Shown here in pieces: positions 39,578 to 48,900 of a stretch of DNA of 64,000 bases. The stretch lies in assembly GCA_004173235.1 (NCBI GenBank), contig SEAC01000019.1, forward strand, positions 62,001 to 126,000, in the 5' to 3' direction. Under the pieces are notes generated by a model. That model made no database searches. It was not told the origin of the DNA and worked only from the letters and a program-made list of their open reading frames with translations. The position numbers and the translations under genes are program-made. The DNA comes from Chitinophagaceae bacterium (GTDB taxonomy: Bacteria > Bacteroidota > Bacteroidia > Chitinophagales > Chitinophagaceae). How positions within the stretch are numbered: position 1 is the stretch's first letter; every line of letters begins with the position of its first letter.

Positions 39578-41566
39578 ATGGATTTTATTCGCCGCGACCT
39601 CGCCAACGGGCAGCTGATCGACCTGTATAAAAAGCTGCTGTGGCCGCGCCTTATCGAGGAGAAGATGCTCGTGCTGCTGCGGCAGGGACGCATCTCCAAA
39701 TGGTTCAGCGGCATCGGCCAGGAAGCCATCGCGGTGGGCGCAACGCTCGCCCTCCAGCCCGACGAATGGGTGATGCCCCTGCACCGCAACCTCGGCGTGT
39801 TCACCTCGCGCGATATGCCGCTGCACCGCCTCTTCAAGCAATGGCAGGGCGCACAGGACGGATACTCCCTCGGCCGCGAGCGCTCCTTTCACTTCGGCAC
39901 CAAAGAGCACCATATCTGCGGGATGATCTCGCACCTGGGCCCGCAGCTGGCGATCGCCGACGGCGTGGCGCTGGCGCACAAGCTTCGTAAGGAAGACAAA
40001 GTATCGCTCGCCTTCACGGGCGATGGCGGCACCTCCGAGGGCGACTTCCACGAAGCGCTCAACACGGCAGCCGTGTGGGAGCTTCCGGTGATCTTCATCA
40101 TCGAAAACAACGGCTACGGACTTTCTACACCCGTGCGTGAGCAGTTTCGATGCGCCCAGCTCGCCGACCGCGCAAAAGGCTACGGAATGGAAAGCGTAGT
40201 AATCGACGGCAACAATATTCTTACCGTTTACGATACCATCAAGGGCGTGCGCGACTACTGCATCCGCGAGCAGAAGCCGTTCCTGGTGGAATGCATGACC
40301 TTCCGCATGCGCGGGCACGAGGAAGCGTCGGGCACCAAGTATGTGCCGAAAGAACTCTTCGACGAATGGGCTGCAAAAGATCCCATCAGCAATTACGAGC
40401 GCTGGCTGCACGAAGAAGGCGTCATCGACTACACCACTATCGAAGACCTCCGCAACGAATACAAACAAAAGATCGAGAGCGAGCTGAAGATCGGTTTCGA
40501 CTCGAAGCCGATCGTGGTGGATACGGCGAAGGAGGTGCGGGATGTTTATGCGAACACCAACCAGACCCATCCCCCAACCCCTTCCCTAAGGGACGGGCGG
40601 CGGGACGGGGTCCGCTTCATCGACGCACTCAAGGAAGGCCTTCGCCAATCGATGGAGCAGCATCCCAACCTCGTGTTGATGGGACAGGACATTGCCGAAT
40701 ATGGCGGTGCCTTCAAGATCACCGAAGGATTCGTGGAGCTTTTTGGAAAGGAGCGCGTGCGCAACACGCCGCTTTGCGAAAGCGCCATCGTGGGTGCTGC
40801 GCTGGGACTTTCGCTCGAAGGCTTCAAGGCGATGATGGAAATGCAGTTCGCCGACTTCGCCACCGTTGGCTTCAACCAGATCGTGAACAACCTGGCCAAG
40901 ATCCACTACCGCTGGGGGCAGAATGCCGACGTGGTGATTCGCATGCCTACGGGCGGCGGCGTGGGTGCGGGACCGTTCCATAGCCAGAGCAACGAAGCCT
41001 GGTTTGTAAAAACGCCCGGACTGAAAGTGGTGTACCCATCGAGCCCCGAAGACGCGAAAGGCCTGCTCATAGCGGCTTTCAACGATCCCAACCCGGTGCT
41101 GTATTTCGAACACAAGGCGTTGTACCGCAGCGTGAGCGGAAGCGTTCCCGAAGGCTATTACGAGACGCCGATCGGCAAGGCACGCACGGTGCGCACCGGC
41201 GACGATATCAGCATCATCACCTACGGCGCGGGCGTGCATTGGGCGGAAGATTACGCCGCAGGCCACCCCGAGCATTCCATCGAGATCCTGGACCTTCGCA
41301 CGCTGCTCCCGCTCGACTACGAAGCCGTGCGCGCCGCCGTGAAAAAGACGGGCAAGGTGTTGCTGCTGCACGAAGACACGCTCGTTGGCGGCATCGGCGG
41401 CGAGCTTGCTGCTTGGATCGCGGAAAACTGTTTCGAGAGCCTCGATGGCCCGGTGCTTCGCTGCGCTTCGCTCGACACACCCATCCCGTTCAACATGGAG
41501 CTGGAAGCGAATTTCATGGCGAAGTCACGCCTCGGCGAATACGTGAAGCGACTGCTGGCATATTGA
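39578..41566 (+). CDS. Fused alpha/beta thiamine-dependent 2-oxo acid dehydrogenase E1 (branched-chain type)
   Basis: Alpha half: GDGGTSEGDFHEALN (ThDP motif); beta half: LMGQDIAEYGGAFKIT...PLCESAIVGAALG...ITYGAGVHWA. Linker HPPTPSLRDGRRDG. Confidence 0.93.
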   Translation: MDFIRRDLANGQLIDLYKKLLWPRLIEEKMLVLLRQGRISKWFSGIGQEAIAVGATLALQPDEWVMPLHRNLGVFTSRDMPLHRLFKQWQGAQDGYSLGRERSFHFGTKEHHICGMISHLGPQLAIADGVALAHKLRKEDKVSLAFTGDGGTSEGDFHEALNTAAVWELPVIFIIENNGYGLSTPVREQFRCAQLADRAKGYGMESVVIDGNNILTVYDTIKGVRDYCIREQKPFLVECMTFRMRGHEEASGTKYVPKELFDEWAAKDPISNYERWLHEEGVIDYTTIEDLRNEYKQKIESELKIGFDSKPIVVDTAKEVRDVYANTNQTHPPTPSLRDGRRDGVRFIDALKEGLRQSMEQHPNLVLMGQDIAEYGGAFKITEGFVELFGKERVRNTPLCESAIVGAALGLSLEGFKAMMEMQFADFATVGFNQIVNNLAKIHYRWGQNADVVIRMPTGGGVGAGPFHSQSNEAWFVKTPGLKVVYPSSPEDAKGLLIAAFNDPNPVLYFEHKALYRSVSGSVPEGYYETPIGKARTVRTGDDISIITYGAGVHWAEDYAAGHPEHSIEILDLRTLLPLDYEAVRAAVKKTGKVLLLHEDTLVGGIGGELAAWIAENCFESLDGPVLRCASLDTPIPFNMELEANFMAKSRLGEYVKRLLAY

Positions 41567-41679
41567 CCGGCGCATGCGCCTTGAAGCGCAAAGGCATCCC
41601 TTTATTCTTTGTTTTTTAAACAGGCCGTCGTGTCTTTGCGTCTTCGTGTCTTCGCGTTTCCGGCCCGCGTGCGGGCATG

Positions 41680-42228
41680 CTACTCTTTCCCTTTCTCCCC
41701 TATAAAGTATTGTTCCTTATTCCGAAACAGCACATTGAACGTAGTGAGCGTTCCGTAAATGCGGGTGATGTATTGCTGCAGGTTCACTTTGTCTTCGTCA
41801 CTCAACAGCTTGTGCGCATTGATCTGCTGTTCCATCACGCGCAGGCGGTCGCGGAGCATGACGATCTTGTGAAAGAAGTCTTCGATGGGCACTTCCTTCG
41901 CCTTGAGCGATTTGTCGGCGGGCTGCAGCAGCATCATTCCTTTCTGCCAGCGGTCGCCGAGGGGCACGGGCTCACTGATGCCGCCCCACAGGCGCAGGAT
42001 CTTCAGCAGTGAGCGCTCCACATCGCTATGCGTTTCAATTTCCACCGACACATTTGCGGGAATGATCTCTTCGAGATTGCTGTCGTTCTTGTCGATCTCT
42101 TTGGTGCCGTGATTGATGAAGGTGATGAGATAGCTGGCGAAGCGCACGCCCGTGATCACGCCCGGGCCGTACTGCGTATGCTGCAGCCGCGTGCCGATGC
42201 CGAGGGTGAGTTGGTCTGATGATTCCAT
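41680..42228 (-). CDS. Hypothetical protein
   Basis: LGIGTRLQHTQYGPGVITGVRFASYLITFINHGTKEIDK... conserved-looking N-terminal beta domain and helical C-terminus. Confidence 0.75.
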   Translation of the reverse strand: MESSDQLTLGIGTRLQHTQYGPGVITGVRFASYLITFINHGTKEIDKNDSNLEEIIPANVSVEIETHSDVERSLLKILRLWGGISEPVPLGDRWQKGMMLLQPADKSLKAKEVPIEDFFHKIVMLRDRLRVMEQQINAHKLLSDEDKVNLQQYITRIYGTLTTFNVLFRNKEQYFIGEKGKE

Positions 42229-42316
42229 TGCGGGAAGATAAAAAATGTAGTTGTTCGCCGCGAAGAGAAAAAGGTTGCGCTAAGCCTGATCATACAAGAT
42301 CCAACGGCATTCCTTC

Positions 42317-42964
42317 CTACGCTTTCTTCTTTACAAACAGGGGCCTTGCGGCGCGCAGTACCAGCGGAATGCTGATAGGGATCCAGAAGGCCAGCTTCGG
42401 AGCACGCGCATACACAAACGACATGATCACGAACATCAGCGGCGGCATCACCGAGCGGAAGATCGTGTACTTATTGTCGGCCGGATTGATGCCTTCCGAG
42501 AGCCTGCGTTTTGGGTTGCTGATATACAACCAGATGACCAGGTTCATGGTGCCGAGGAGCACGATGTTGGCGCAATAAACGATCACGGGAACGCTTACGC
42601 CGCTGAGCACGTACTGGCTGTAAAAGGCCGTGGAAAAAGGCATGAGCACCACGCCCAGGAGGAACCACAGGTTGAGCCAGAGCAGGCGCCTGTTGTAAGC
42701 CACCACGTAGCCGAAAATACGATGGTGCACCGCCCAGTAGAGGCCGATGATGATGAAGGAAACGAAAAAGCCGATGAACTCGGGGATCATCTCCTCCAGC
42801 TGGTGCAGCAGCTGCGCATCGGTTACGGTGTGGCGGTTGAAGTGCGGAACCTTAATCTCGATGGCGAGCAGCGTGATGGCAATGGCAAACACCGCGTCGC
42901 TGAACAGGATCATCCGCTCTAGCTGGAATTCCTTCTTTAATTCGTGTTGAAGCTGTTCGCTCAT
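42317..42964 (-). CDS. TMEM175 family potassium channel (DUF1211)
   Basis: RMILFSDAVFAIAITLLAIEIKVP signature of the prokaryotic TMEM175 family. Confidence 0.92.
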   Translation of the reverse strand: MSEQLQHELKKEFQLERMILFSDAVFAIAITLLAIEIKVPHFNRHTVTDAQLLHQLEEMIPEFIGFFVSFIIIGLYWAVHHRIFGYVVAYNRRLLWLNLWFLLGVVLMPFSTAFYSQYVLSGVSVPVIVYCANIVLLGTMNLVIWLYISNPKRRLSEGINPADNKYTIFRSVMPPLMFVIMSFVYARAPKLAFWIPISIPLVLRAARPLFVKKKA

Positions 42965-43137
42965 GAGAGCAAGGTAATGTAATATGGGAATGGGGTAATG
43001 GGGTGATGGGGTAATGTGCTAATGCCTGCCCGACGAAGCGAAACGAAGGCGGAGGGTAATGGGATGATGGGGTAATGCGCCAGCGATGCCAGAGAAACTT
43101 TTCCTGAGAGAGAAATATCCGCACCTGGTCACATGAC

Positions 43138-43906
43138 TCACTCCTCCGGTGGCATGGGCGTCTTGCCCGTCCAGGCATCGTAGCACAACTTGATGTAGCG
43201 CTGGAACTCGTACTCGGAGGCGGCCTGCGTAAATTCAAGAGAGGGCCGGAAGCGTTCCTGGAATGCATCTACGCGCGAACTGTCGATGCCTGTGAGGCGC
43301 ATGATCAGGGGCTTGTTGAAACGATGGTCAATGTAGCGCTGCTCTTCTTCTTCCATCAACCGGGCCTGGAAGCGTGCTGCGCTTTTGTTGCGGCGGAACT
43401 GGAAGACGCGTATCAGTTCGTTGATGTCGATGCCGGCACCGGAGGGGCCTATGGACGTCATCGTGCTGAGGTTGGGGCGCTGGAAGTCGAAGGCCCGCGC
43501 ATACTCCTGCCGGTTGCGCAGCGAATCGAGGCGGTAGTTGCGGCCGAATACCACCACTTCTTTCAGCACCTTGTAGCGGCTTCCGGCAGCAGTAACCCGT
43601 ATGGCGATGTCAAACTGGTCGAGGTCGCGGATGGTCTTTACGGCATACTTCACCGTCGATTTTCCCATGAACGTGAACCACACCGAGTCTTTGTCGGTAA
43701 CCGCAATTTTGTAATCGCCTTCGAGGCTGGAAATGGCGGCCGCGCCCGACGAGGTGCTTACAAGCACGGAGGAGAGCGTATAGTTGCGCGAGGAATCGTA
43801 CACCGTGCCCTTCAACGTATACTGTGCCGACGCACCGGAGGCGCCGAAGAGGCAGCAGCAAAGGAAGAGCAGTAGCCGGAGGTTCACAGGCAGGCAAGTT
43901 AGCGCC
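43138..43906 (-). CDS. Secreted protein with carboxypeptidase-regulatory-like domain
   Basis: LPVNLRLLLFLCCCLFGASGASAQYTLKGTVYDSSRNYTLSSVLVSTSSGAAAISSLEGDYKIAVTDKDSVWFTFMGK. Start uncertain; the upstream ORF extension overlaps an intergenic repeat. Confidence 0.75.
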
Positions 43907-43929
43907 GGAAACGCAAAGGGATTGGTAAA

Positions 43930-44055
43930 GTCGAAGCGGGTTTTGGAAGGTTTTGGTAGGTTTTGAATGGCCTTGGAAGGTTCCGTGGTGTTGGTGGTTG
44001 GCGGGGTCAGGGGGCAACCATCCAAAACCCATCAGAACCGCTCAGAACCTTCCCC
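43930..44055. repeat. ~10-nt vocabulary repeat, inverted pair (GGTTTTGGAA family)
   Basis: ggttttggaaggttttggtaggttttgaatggccttggaagg versus catccaaaacccatcagaaccgctcagaaccttcccctg. Confidence 0.7.
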
Positions 44056-44069
44056 TGTATCTTTGCCCC

Positions 44070-44849
44070 ATGTCTATGACCACCCTCCGTGCGGCTATTG
44101 ATGCAGGCGCCGCGGCCATCCGCAGCTTCTCCGACCGTGCCTTTGAAGTAAGCAACAAGGAAGGCATCAACAACCTGGTGACGGAGGTGGACCATGCTTC
44201 GGAGCTGGCCATCATAAACATCATCCGTGCCGCGCACCCCGACCACGCCATCCTCAGCGAGGAGTCGGGTGCCAACGAACAAACTTCCGACTGGAAGTGG
44301 ATCATCGACCCCATCGACGGCACCGTCAATTTTGCGCACCACATTCCGATCTGCGCCATTTCGATCGGGCTCGAGCACCAGGGAAAGATGGTGCTGGGCG
44401 GCGTTTACAACCCGTTCATGAACGAGCTCTACATCGCCGAGCGCGGCAAGGGCGCCACGCTCAATGGCAAATCTATTCGGGTAAGCAGCAAAGACCAGGT
44501 GCTCAACGCGTGCATGGTCACCGGCTTTCCCTACACCTACCTCGACGAGCCCAACGGGCCGCTGCAGGTGTTCGAGCGCTTCATCCGCCGCGGCATACCC
44601 GTGCGCCGCCTCGGCTCCGCCGCCATCGACCTGTGCTGGGTTGCGGCCGGCCGCTTCGACGGCTTTTACGAGCACAAGCTGCAGGCCTGGGACAGCGCCG
44701 CAGGCTGGCTCATCGTAGAAGAAGCCGGCGGTCGCGTAACGCGCCTCAACGGTGATCCGTTCGACTGCTACCAGCCCGGGATCGTGGCCACAAACGGCGT
44801 CATCCACGACGAGTTATTGCAGTGGATTGAGGGGAATGTGCCGGTGTAG
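44070..44849 (+). CDS. Inositol monophosphatase family protein
   Basis: ILSEESG, WIIDPIDGTVNFAHHIP, WDSAAGWLIVEEAGG. Confidence 0.93.
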   Translation: MSMTTLRAAIDAGAAAIRSFSDRAFEVSNKEGINNLVTEVDHASELAIINIIRAAHPDHAILSEESGANEQTSDWKWIIDPIDGTVNFAHHIPICAISIGLEHQGKMVLGGVYNPFMNELYIAERGKGATLNGKSIRVSSKDQVLNACMVTGFPYTYLDEPNGPLQVFERFIRRGIPVRRLGSAAIDLCWVAAGRFDGFYEHKLQAWDSAAGWLIVEEAGGRVTRLNGDPFDCYQPGIVATNGVIHDELLQWIEGNVPV

Positions 44850-44967
44850 TGAATGGGGTAGTGCCTGCCCGAACGAGCGAAGCAAAGGCGGGGGGTTGAT
44901 GCCTGCCCGACAATCCAGGAGATACCAGGTGTTGATGCGGCGATAAGGGTAGTCGCGATCAGCGATA

Positions 44968-45339
44968 TCAGTCGTCCTTTCTGAACGCCCCCACATGCCA
45001 CAGCACACCCGACGGATCGATCAGCGCAAATGCGTGGCCCCATTCTTCGTGGCGGATAGGATCCAATCGCGCACCGGGAAAGGTCTCCGGCAACTTCATC
45101 GCATCGAGCGAACGCCAGCATTCGGGCACATCCGCCACTTCGAGGAAGAGCATCGTGTTGTCCACCCACTCCTTTACGTAGTAGCGCTGCAGGTAAAAGG
45201 CCGAACGGTCTTTGCTGAACACAGACATATTCGGCAACACGGCGTTTTCTTCAAAGCCGATCGCTTTGTAAAAGGCGCGGGATACTTCGAAGTTGAGCGA
45301 GCCGATGAAAGGACGGAGAGAAAGGGCCGGGCTATTCAT
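44968..45339 (-). CDS. VOC/glyoxalase-like protein (paralogue 1)
   Basis: LRPFIGSLNFEVSRAFYKAIGFEE...DPSGVLWHVGAF. Confidence 0.88.
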   Translation of the reverse strand: MNSPALSLRPFIGSLNFEVSRAFYKAIGFEENAVLPNMSVFSKDRSAFYLQRYYVKEWVDNTMLFLEVADVPECWRSLDAMKLPETFPGARLDPIRHEEWGHAFALIDPSGVLWHVGAFRKDD

Positions 45340-45384
45340 TAGCTAAACATACAGTTTCGCCCGTTGCCGCAGCCCTCTTCCGGC

Positions 45385-46155
45385 CTAAAGAACCATCCCG
45401 CCCGATACCTCGATGCGCTGCCCGTTGATCCAGCGCGCGTCGTCGGTGCACAGAAATGCTACCACGCCGCCGATGTCGTCGGGGAGGCCAACGCGCCCCA
45501 ATGCGGTCATGCCCGCCACGTAGTCGTTGATCTCTTTGTTGTCGCGCACACGCCCGCCGCCAAAGTCGGTTTCAATGGCGCCCGGAGCCACCACGTTCAC
45601 CACGATGCCGCGAGGGCCCAACTCGCGCGCGAGGTAACGCGTAAGCACTTCCACCGCGCCTTTCATGGAGCCGTAGGCCGACGATCCCGGCTGCGAGACG
45701 CGCGCAAGGCCCGAAGAAATGTTGATGATGCGCCCGCCGTCGTTGAGGAGGGGAAGCGCTTTTTGCGTGAGAAAGAAAACGCCTTTGTAATGCACGTTGA
45801 GCGCCGTGTCGAATTGCTCCTCGGTGGTGTCGGCAAAAGGACTGTAAAGCGCGGTGCCTCCGTTGTTGATGAGAAAATCAAACCTGGGAGCTCCATACTG
45901 CTGTTGCAGGTGCGTGCCGATGCGCTCAAAGAACGCATCAAAAGAAGCCACGTTGCCGGAGTCGAGCTGGAACGCGGCGGCCTTGCGTCCTTTCGCTTCA
46001 ATGAGCGTTACCACTTCGCGCGCTTCCGCTTCGCGGCTATGGTAGGTGAGGAGGATGTCGATACCTTTTTCGGCAAGGCGGAGCGCCATGTTGCGTCCGA
46101 GGCCGCGGCTGCCACCGGTTACAAGCGCAATTCGGGTTGAAGGAGTGGTATTCAT
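45385..46155 (-). CDS. SDR family oxidoreductase
   Basis: ALVTGGSRGLGRNMA, NNGG, SSAYGSMKGAVE (YxxxK), VNVVAPGAIETD. Confidence 0.93.
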   Translation of the reverse strand: MNTTPSTRIALVTGGSRGLGRNMALRLAEKGIDILLTYHSREAEAREVVTLIEAKGRKAAAFQLDSGNVASFDAFFERIGTHLQQQYGAPRFDFLINNGGTALYSPFADTTEEQFDTALNVHYKGVFFLTQKALPLLNDGGRIINISSGLARVSQPGSSAYGSMKGAVEVLTRYLARELGPRGIVVNVVAPGAIETDFGGGRVRDNKEINDYVAGMTALGRVGLPDDIGGVVAFLCTDDARWINGQRIEVSGGMVL

Positions 46156-46219
46156 GCGGCAAAGCTCCGACGCCACACCATATGCTTGCTTACTGCTTTC
46201 AATCCGCTTTTTGCAAATT

Positions 46220-47170
46220 TCAAATTGTGGCGGAGCGAAAGGCCAACGGCGCCGCGCCAGCCTGCTTCTTGAAAAAATTCGAGAAGTGCGCCACCTCCTC
46301 AAACCCGAGCGACCAGGCGATCTCCGACACGTTCCAGCCCGTGTGCCGCAACAAGATCTTCGCTTCCTGGGCGATGCGGCTGGCGATGAGCGCGGTGGTG
46401 GTTTGGCCGGTATGCTCTTTCAACGCCTTGTTGAGATGGTTCACATGCACCGACAGGCGGTCGGCGAAGTGCTTGGGCGCGCGTAGCTCCAGTTGCCTGC
46501 CCGGTGCGTCGAGCGGAAACTGCCGCTCGAGGAGCTCTGCAAACAGCGAGGCAACGCGGGCCGAAGCGTTGGCTGTTGCGGGCGCCGCCGGCAGGGGTTG
46601 CAGCTTTTGCCCGAAATGAATCAGTTCGAGCACATAGGTGCGCAGCAGGTCGTATTTATACGGATAGTCGGACGCGATCTCGCGCTTCATTTTGCGAAAG
46701 AGGCCGGCTAGTTCTTCAGTATCGTCGTCGCTGAGTTCGAACACAGGATAGGCGCCCGGGCGAAAGATGGGCAGCCCGGAGGGATCCACGCCGCTGCGCG
46801 ACTTCACAAGAAAGGCCGCAGAAAATATGCAGAAGTGACCATCCAGCACTTCGCCTTCGGGCACGTAGTGATACGGCACCTGCGGCGTGGCAAAAAGCAG
46901 CGCGTTGCGGCCGATGGGAATGACCCTGTCGGCATACTCGGCGCGGCTCCGGCCGCGTATGAGGCTGATCTTGTAATAGGCCCGGCGGTCGTAGGGCATC
47001 TGTGCACCCGCCCGCACTTTGCGGTACATGTCGGCATTGTCGAACACGTTGAAGTGGCCAACATCCTGCTGCATCCCGGGCGGAAGCAATTCAGCAGCTT
47101 CCTTGCCGGTGAGGCCGGCGGCGTGCCGGTAAAAATCTTCAATGCTTGTGGCAGGCGCGGATGCTTTCAT
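46220..47170 (-). CDS. AraC family transcriptional regulator
   Basis: C-terminal HTH: LSVHVNHLNKALKEHTGQTTTALIASRIAQEAKILLRHTGWNVSEIAWSLGFEEVAHFSNFFKKQAGAAPLAFR. Confidence 0.92.
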   Translation of the reverse strand: MKASAPATSIEDFYRHAAGLTGKEAAELLPPGMQQDVGHFNVFDNADMYRKVRAGAQMPYDRRAYYKISLIRGRSRAEYADRVIPIGRNALLFATPQVPYHYVPEGEVLDGHFCIFSAAFLVKSRSGVDPSGLPIFRPGAYPVFELSDDDTEELAGLFRKMKREIASDYPYKYDLLRTYVLELIHFGQKLQPLPAAPATANASARVASLFAELLERQFPLDAPGRQLELRAPKHFADRLSVHVNHLNKALKEHTGQTTTALIASRIAQEAKILLRHTGWNVSEIAWSLGFEEVAHFSNFFKKQAGAAPLAFRSATI

Positions 47171-47283
47171 GAAAAACAGAATGGAATCAAAGTTAGAACG
47201 GTGCCAATCAGCGCGCCTGCGCACCGGAACGCACCGCTTTTTTACCGCGAAAGAAAGAAGCAAACAAAGGGGTTCGGGAAGTC

Positions 47284-47658
47284 TTAGCGCTGGTTTTCAA
47301 ACGAACCGAAATGCCACAGCACACCCGAAGGGTCGTGCACGAAGCATTCGCTGCCCCAGGGCTGCTGCCGGATAGCGGTGATGCGCACGCCTGCGAATCG
47401 CTCTGGCAGTTGCCGCTTGCCCAGGTCTTCCCAGAACGCGTGCACATCCGATACTTCAACAAACACCTGCGTGTTGTCGATCCAGTCCTGCACATGCGCG
47501 TCCTGCAGGTAAAAGGAACACTCATCCATCCGGAACAGCGAAAAGCCTTGCCACAAAACCGTTTCGGCAAAGCCCAGGGCTGCGTAAAAGTTCCTGGAAA
47601 CTTCGAAGTCTTTCGAGCCAATAAACGGACGGATCGATAGCGCGCGCTTTTTCATCAA
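47284..47658 (-). CDS. VOC/glyoxalase-like protein (paralogue 2)
   Basis: LSIRPFIGSKDFEVSRNFYAALGFAE...HDPSGVLWHFGSF; clear paralogue of 44968..45339. Confidence 0.88.
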   Translation of the reverse strand: MMKKRALSIRPFIGSKDFEVSRNFYAALGFAETVLWQGFSLFRMDECSFYLQDAHVQDWIDNTQVFVEVSDVHAFWEDLGKRQLPERFAGVRITAIRQQPWGSECFVHDPSGVLWHFGSFENQR

Positions 47659-47868
47659 CCGAACTTACGACAAGCATCCACTACCGAATAGCAGCGCCAC
47701 ATTTTCACCGCGAAGAAAAAAGTAGAAAACAAGTTATCCGCGAAGTCTTAGCGCCGGTCTTCTTTTCTTCCTTCTTCGCGGTAACGCCGCCGCAGGCAGC
47801 CACATGAAGCGGGCAACGGCGCGTTGACGACGCAGGAATATCCACCAACAGGGGGCTATCTTTGCTCT

Positions 47869-48900
47869 ATGTCCGAACGCACTGAAGTCGGCTCCTTGGG
47901 CGAATTTGGCCTCATCGAGCACCTCACCAAGAACATAGAATTTCACAATGCCTCCTCGCTCCAGGGCGTAGGCGACGACGCCGCCGTGATCGATCATTTT
48001 GGCAAGCAAACCGTGCTTACCACCGACCTGCTCATCGAAGGCGTCCACTTCGACCTCGCGTATACGCCGCTGCAACACCTCGGTTACAAAACCGTTGCGG
48101 TGAACGTAAGCGACATCTACGCCATGAATGCTACGCCGACGCAGATCCTCATCGGCATCGGCTTCTCCAACCGTTTTTCGGTAGAAGCGCTCGATGAATT
48201 TTATGAAGGCGTGTATGCCGCCTGCGCGCGCTACGGCGTCGACCTTGTGGGTGGCGATACCACCTCCTCGCAAAAAGGATTCATCATCTCCTGCACCGCC
48301 ATCGGCGAAGTGGCTCCCGACCAATACGTGAAGCGCTCCGGCGCGCAAAAGGGCGACCTGGTGTGCGTTTCCGGCGACCTCGGCGCGGCTTATTTGGGCC
48401 TGCTGCTGCTCGAGCGCGAGAAGCGCATCTGGATCGAAAACCCGAACATCCAGCCCGACCTCGAAAGCGAAAAATACATCGTGGGCCGCCTGCTCAAGCC
48501 CGAAGCCCGCAAAGACATCATCGAGTTCTTTGCCGGCGGAGGTGTGCGCCCCACGAGCATGATCGACATCTCCGACGGGCTTTCTTCCGAGCTGCTGCAC
48601 CTGTGCAAGCACAGCGAAGTGGGCGCGTTGATTTATGAAGACAAGCTGCCCATTCACGACGATACGCGCGCCGCGGCCTTCAAGTTCAACAGCGAAGCAA
48701 CGGCCTGCGCATTGAGTGGCGGTGAAGACTACGAGTTGCTGTTCACCGTGCGGCAGGACGACTATGAGAAGCTGGGTAACGTCAATGATATTTCGGTGAT
48801 CGGCTACATCACCGATGCCGACGCGGGCGTGAACCTCTACAGCAAGGGCGGCAACAAATACCCTATCACCGCGCAGGGCTGGAACCATCTCGAACCATGA
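47869..48900 (+). CDS. thiL: Thiamine-phosphate kinase
   Basis: VGDDAAVIDHFGKQTVLTTDLLIEGVHFDLAYTP; VNVSDIYAM; IDISDGLSSEL; GGEDYELLFTV. Confidence 0.95.
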   Translation: MSERTEVGSLGEFGLIEHLTKNIEFHNASSLQGVGDDAAVIDHFGKQTVLTTDLLIEGVHFDLAYTPLQHLGYKTVAVNVSDIYAMNATPTQILIGIGFSNRFSVEALDEFYEGVYAACARYGVDLVGGDTTSSQKGFIISCTAIGEVAPDQYVKRSGAQKGDLVCVSGDLGAAYLGLLLLEREKRIWIENPNIQPDLESEKYIVGRLLKPEARKDIIEFFAGGGVRPTSMIDISDGLSSELLHLCKHSEVGALIYEDKLPIHDDTRAAAFKFNSEATACALSGGEDYELLFTVRQDDYEKLGNVNDISVIGYITDADAGVNLYSKGGNKYPITAQGWNHLEP

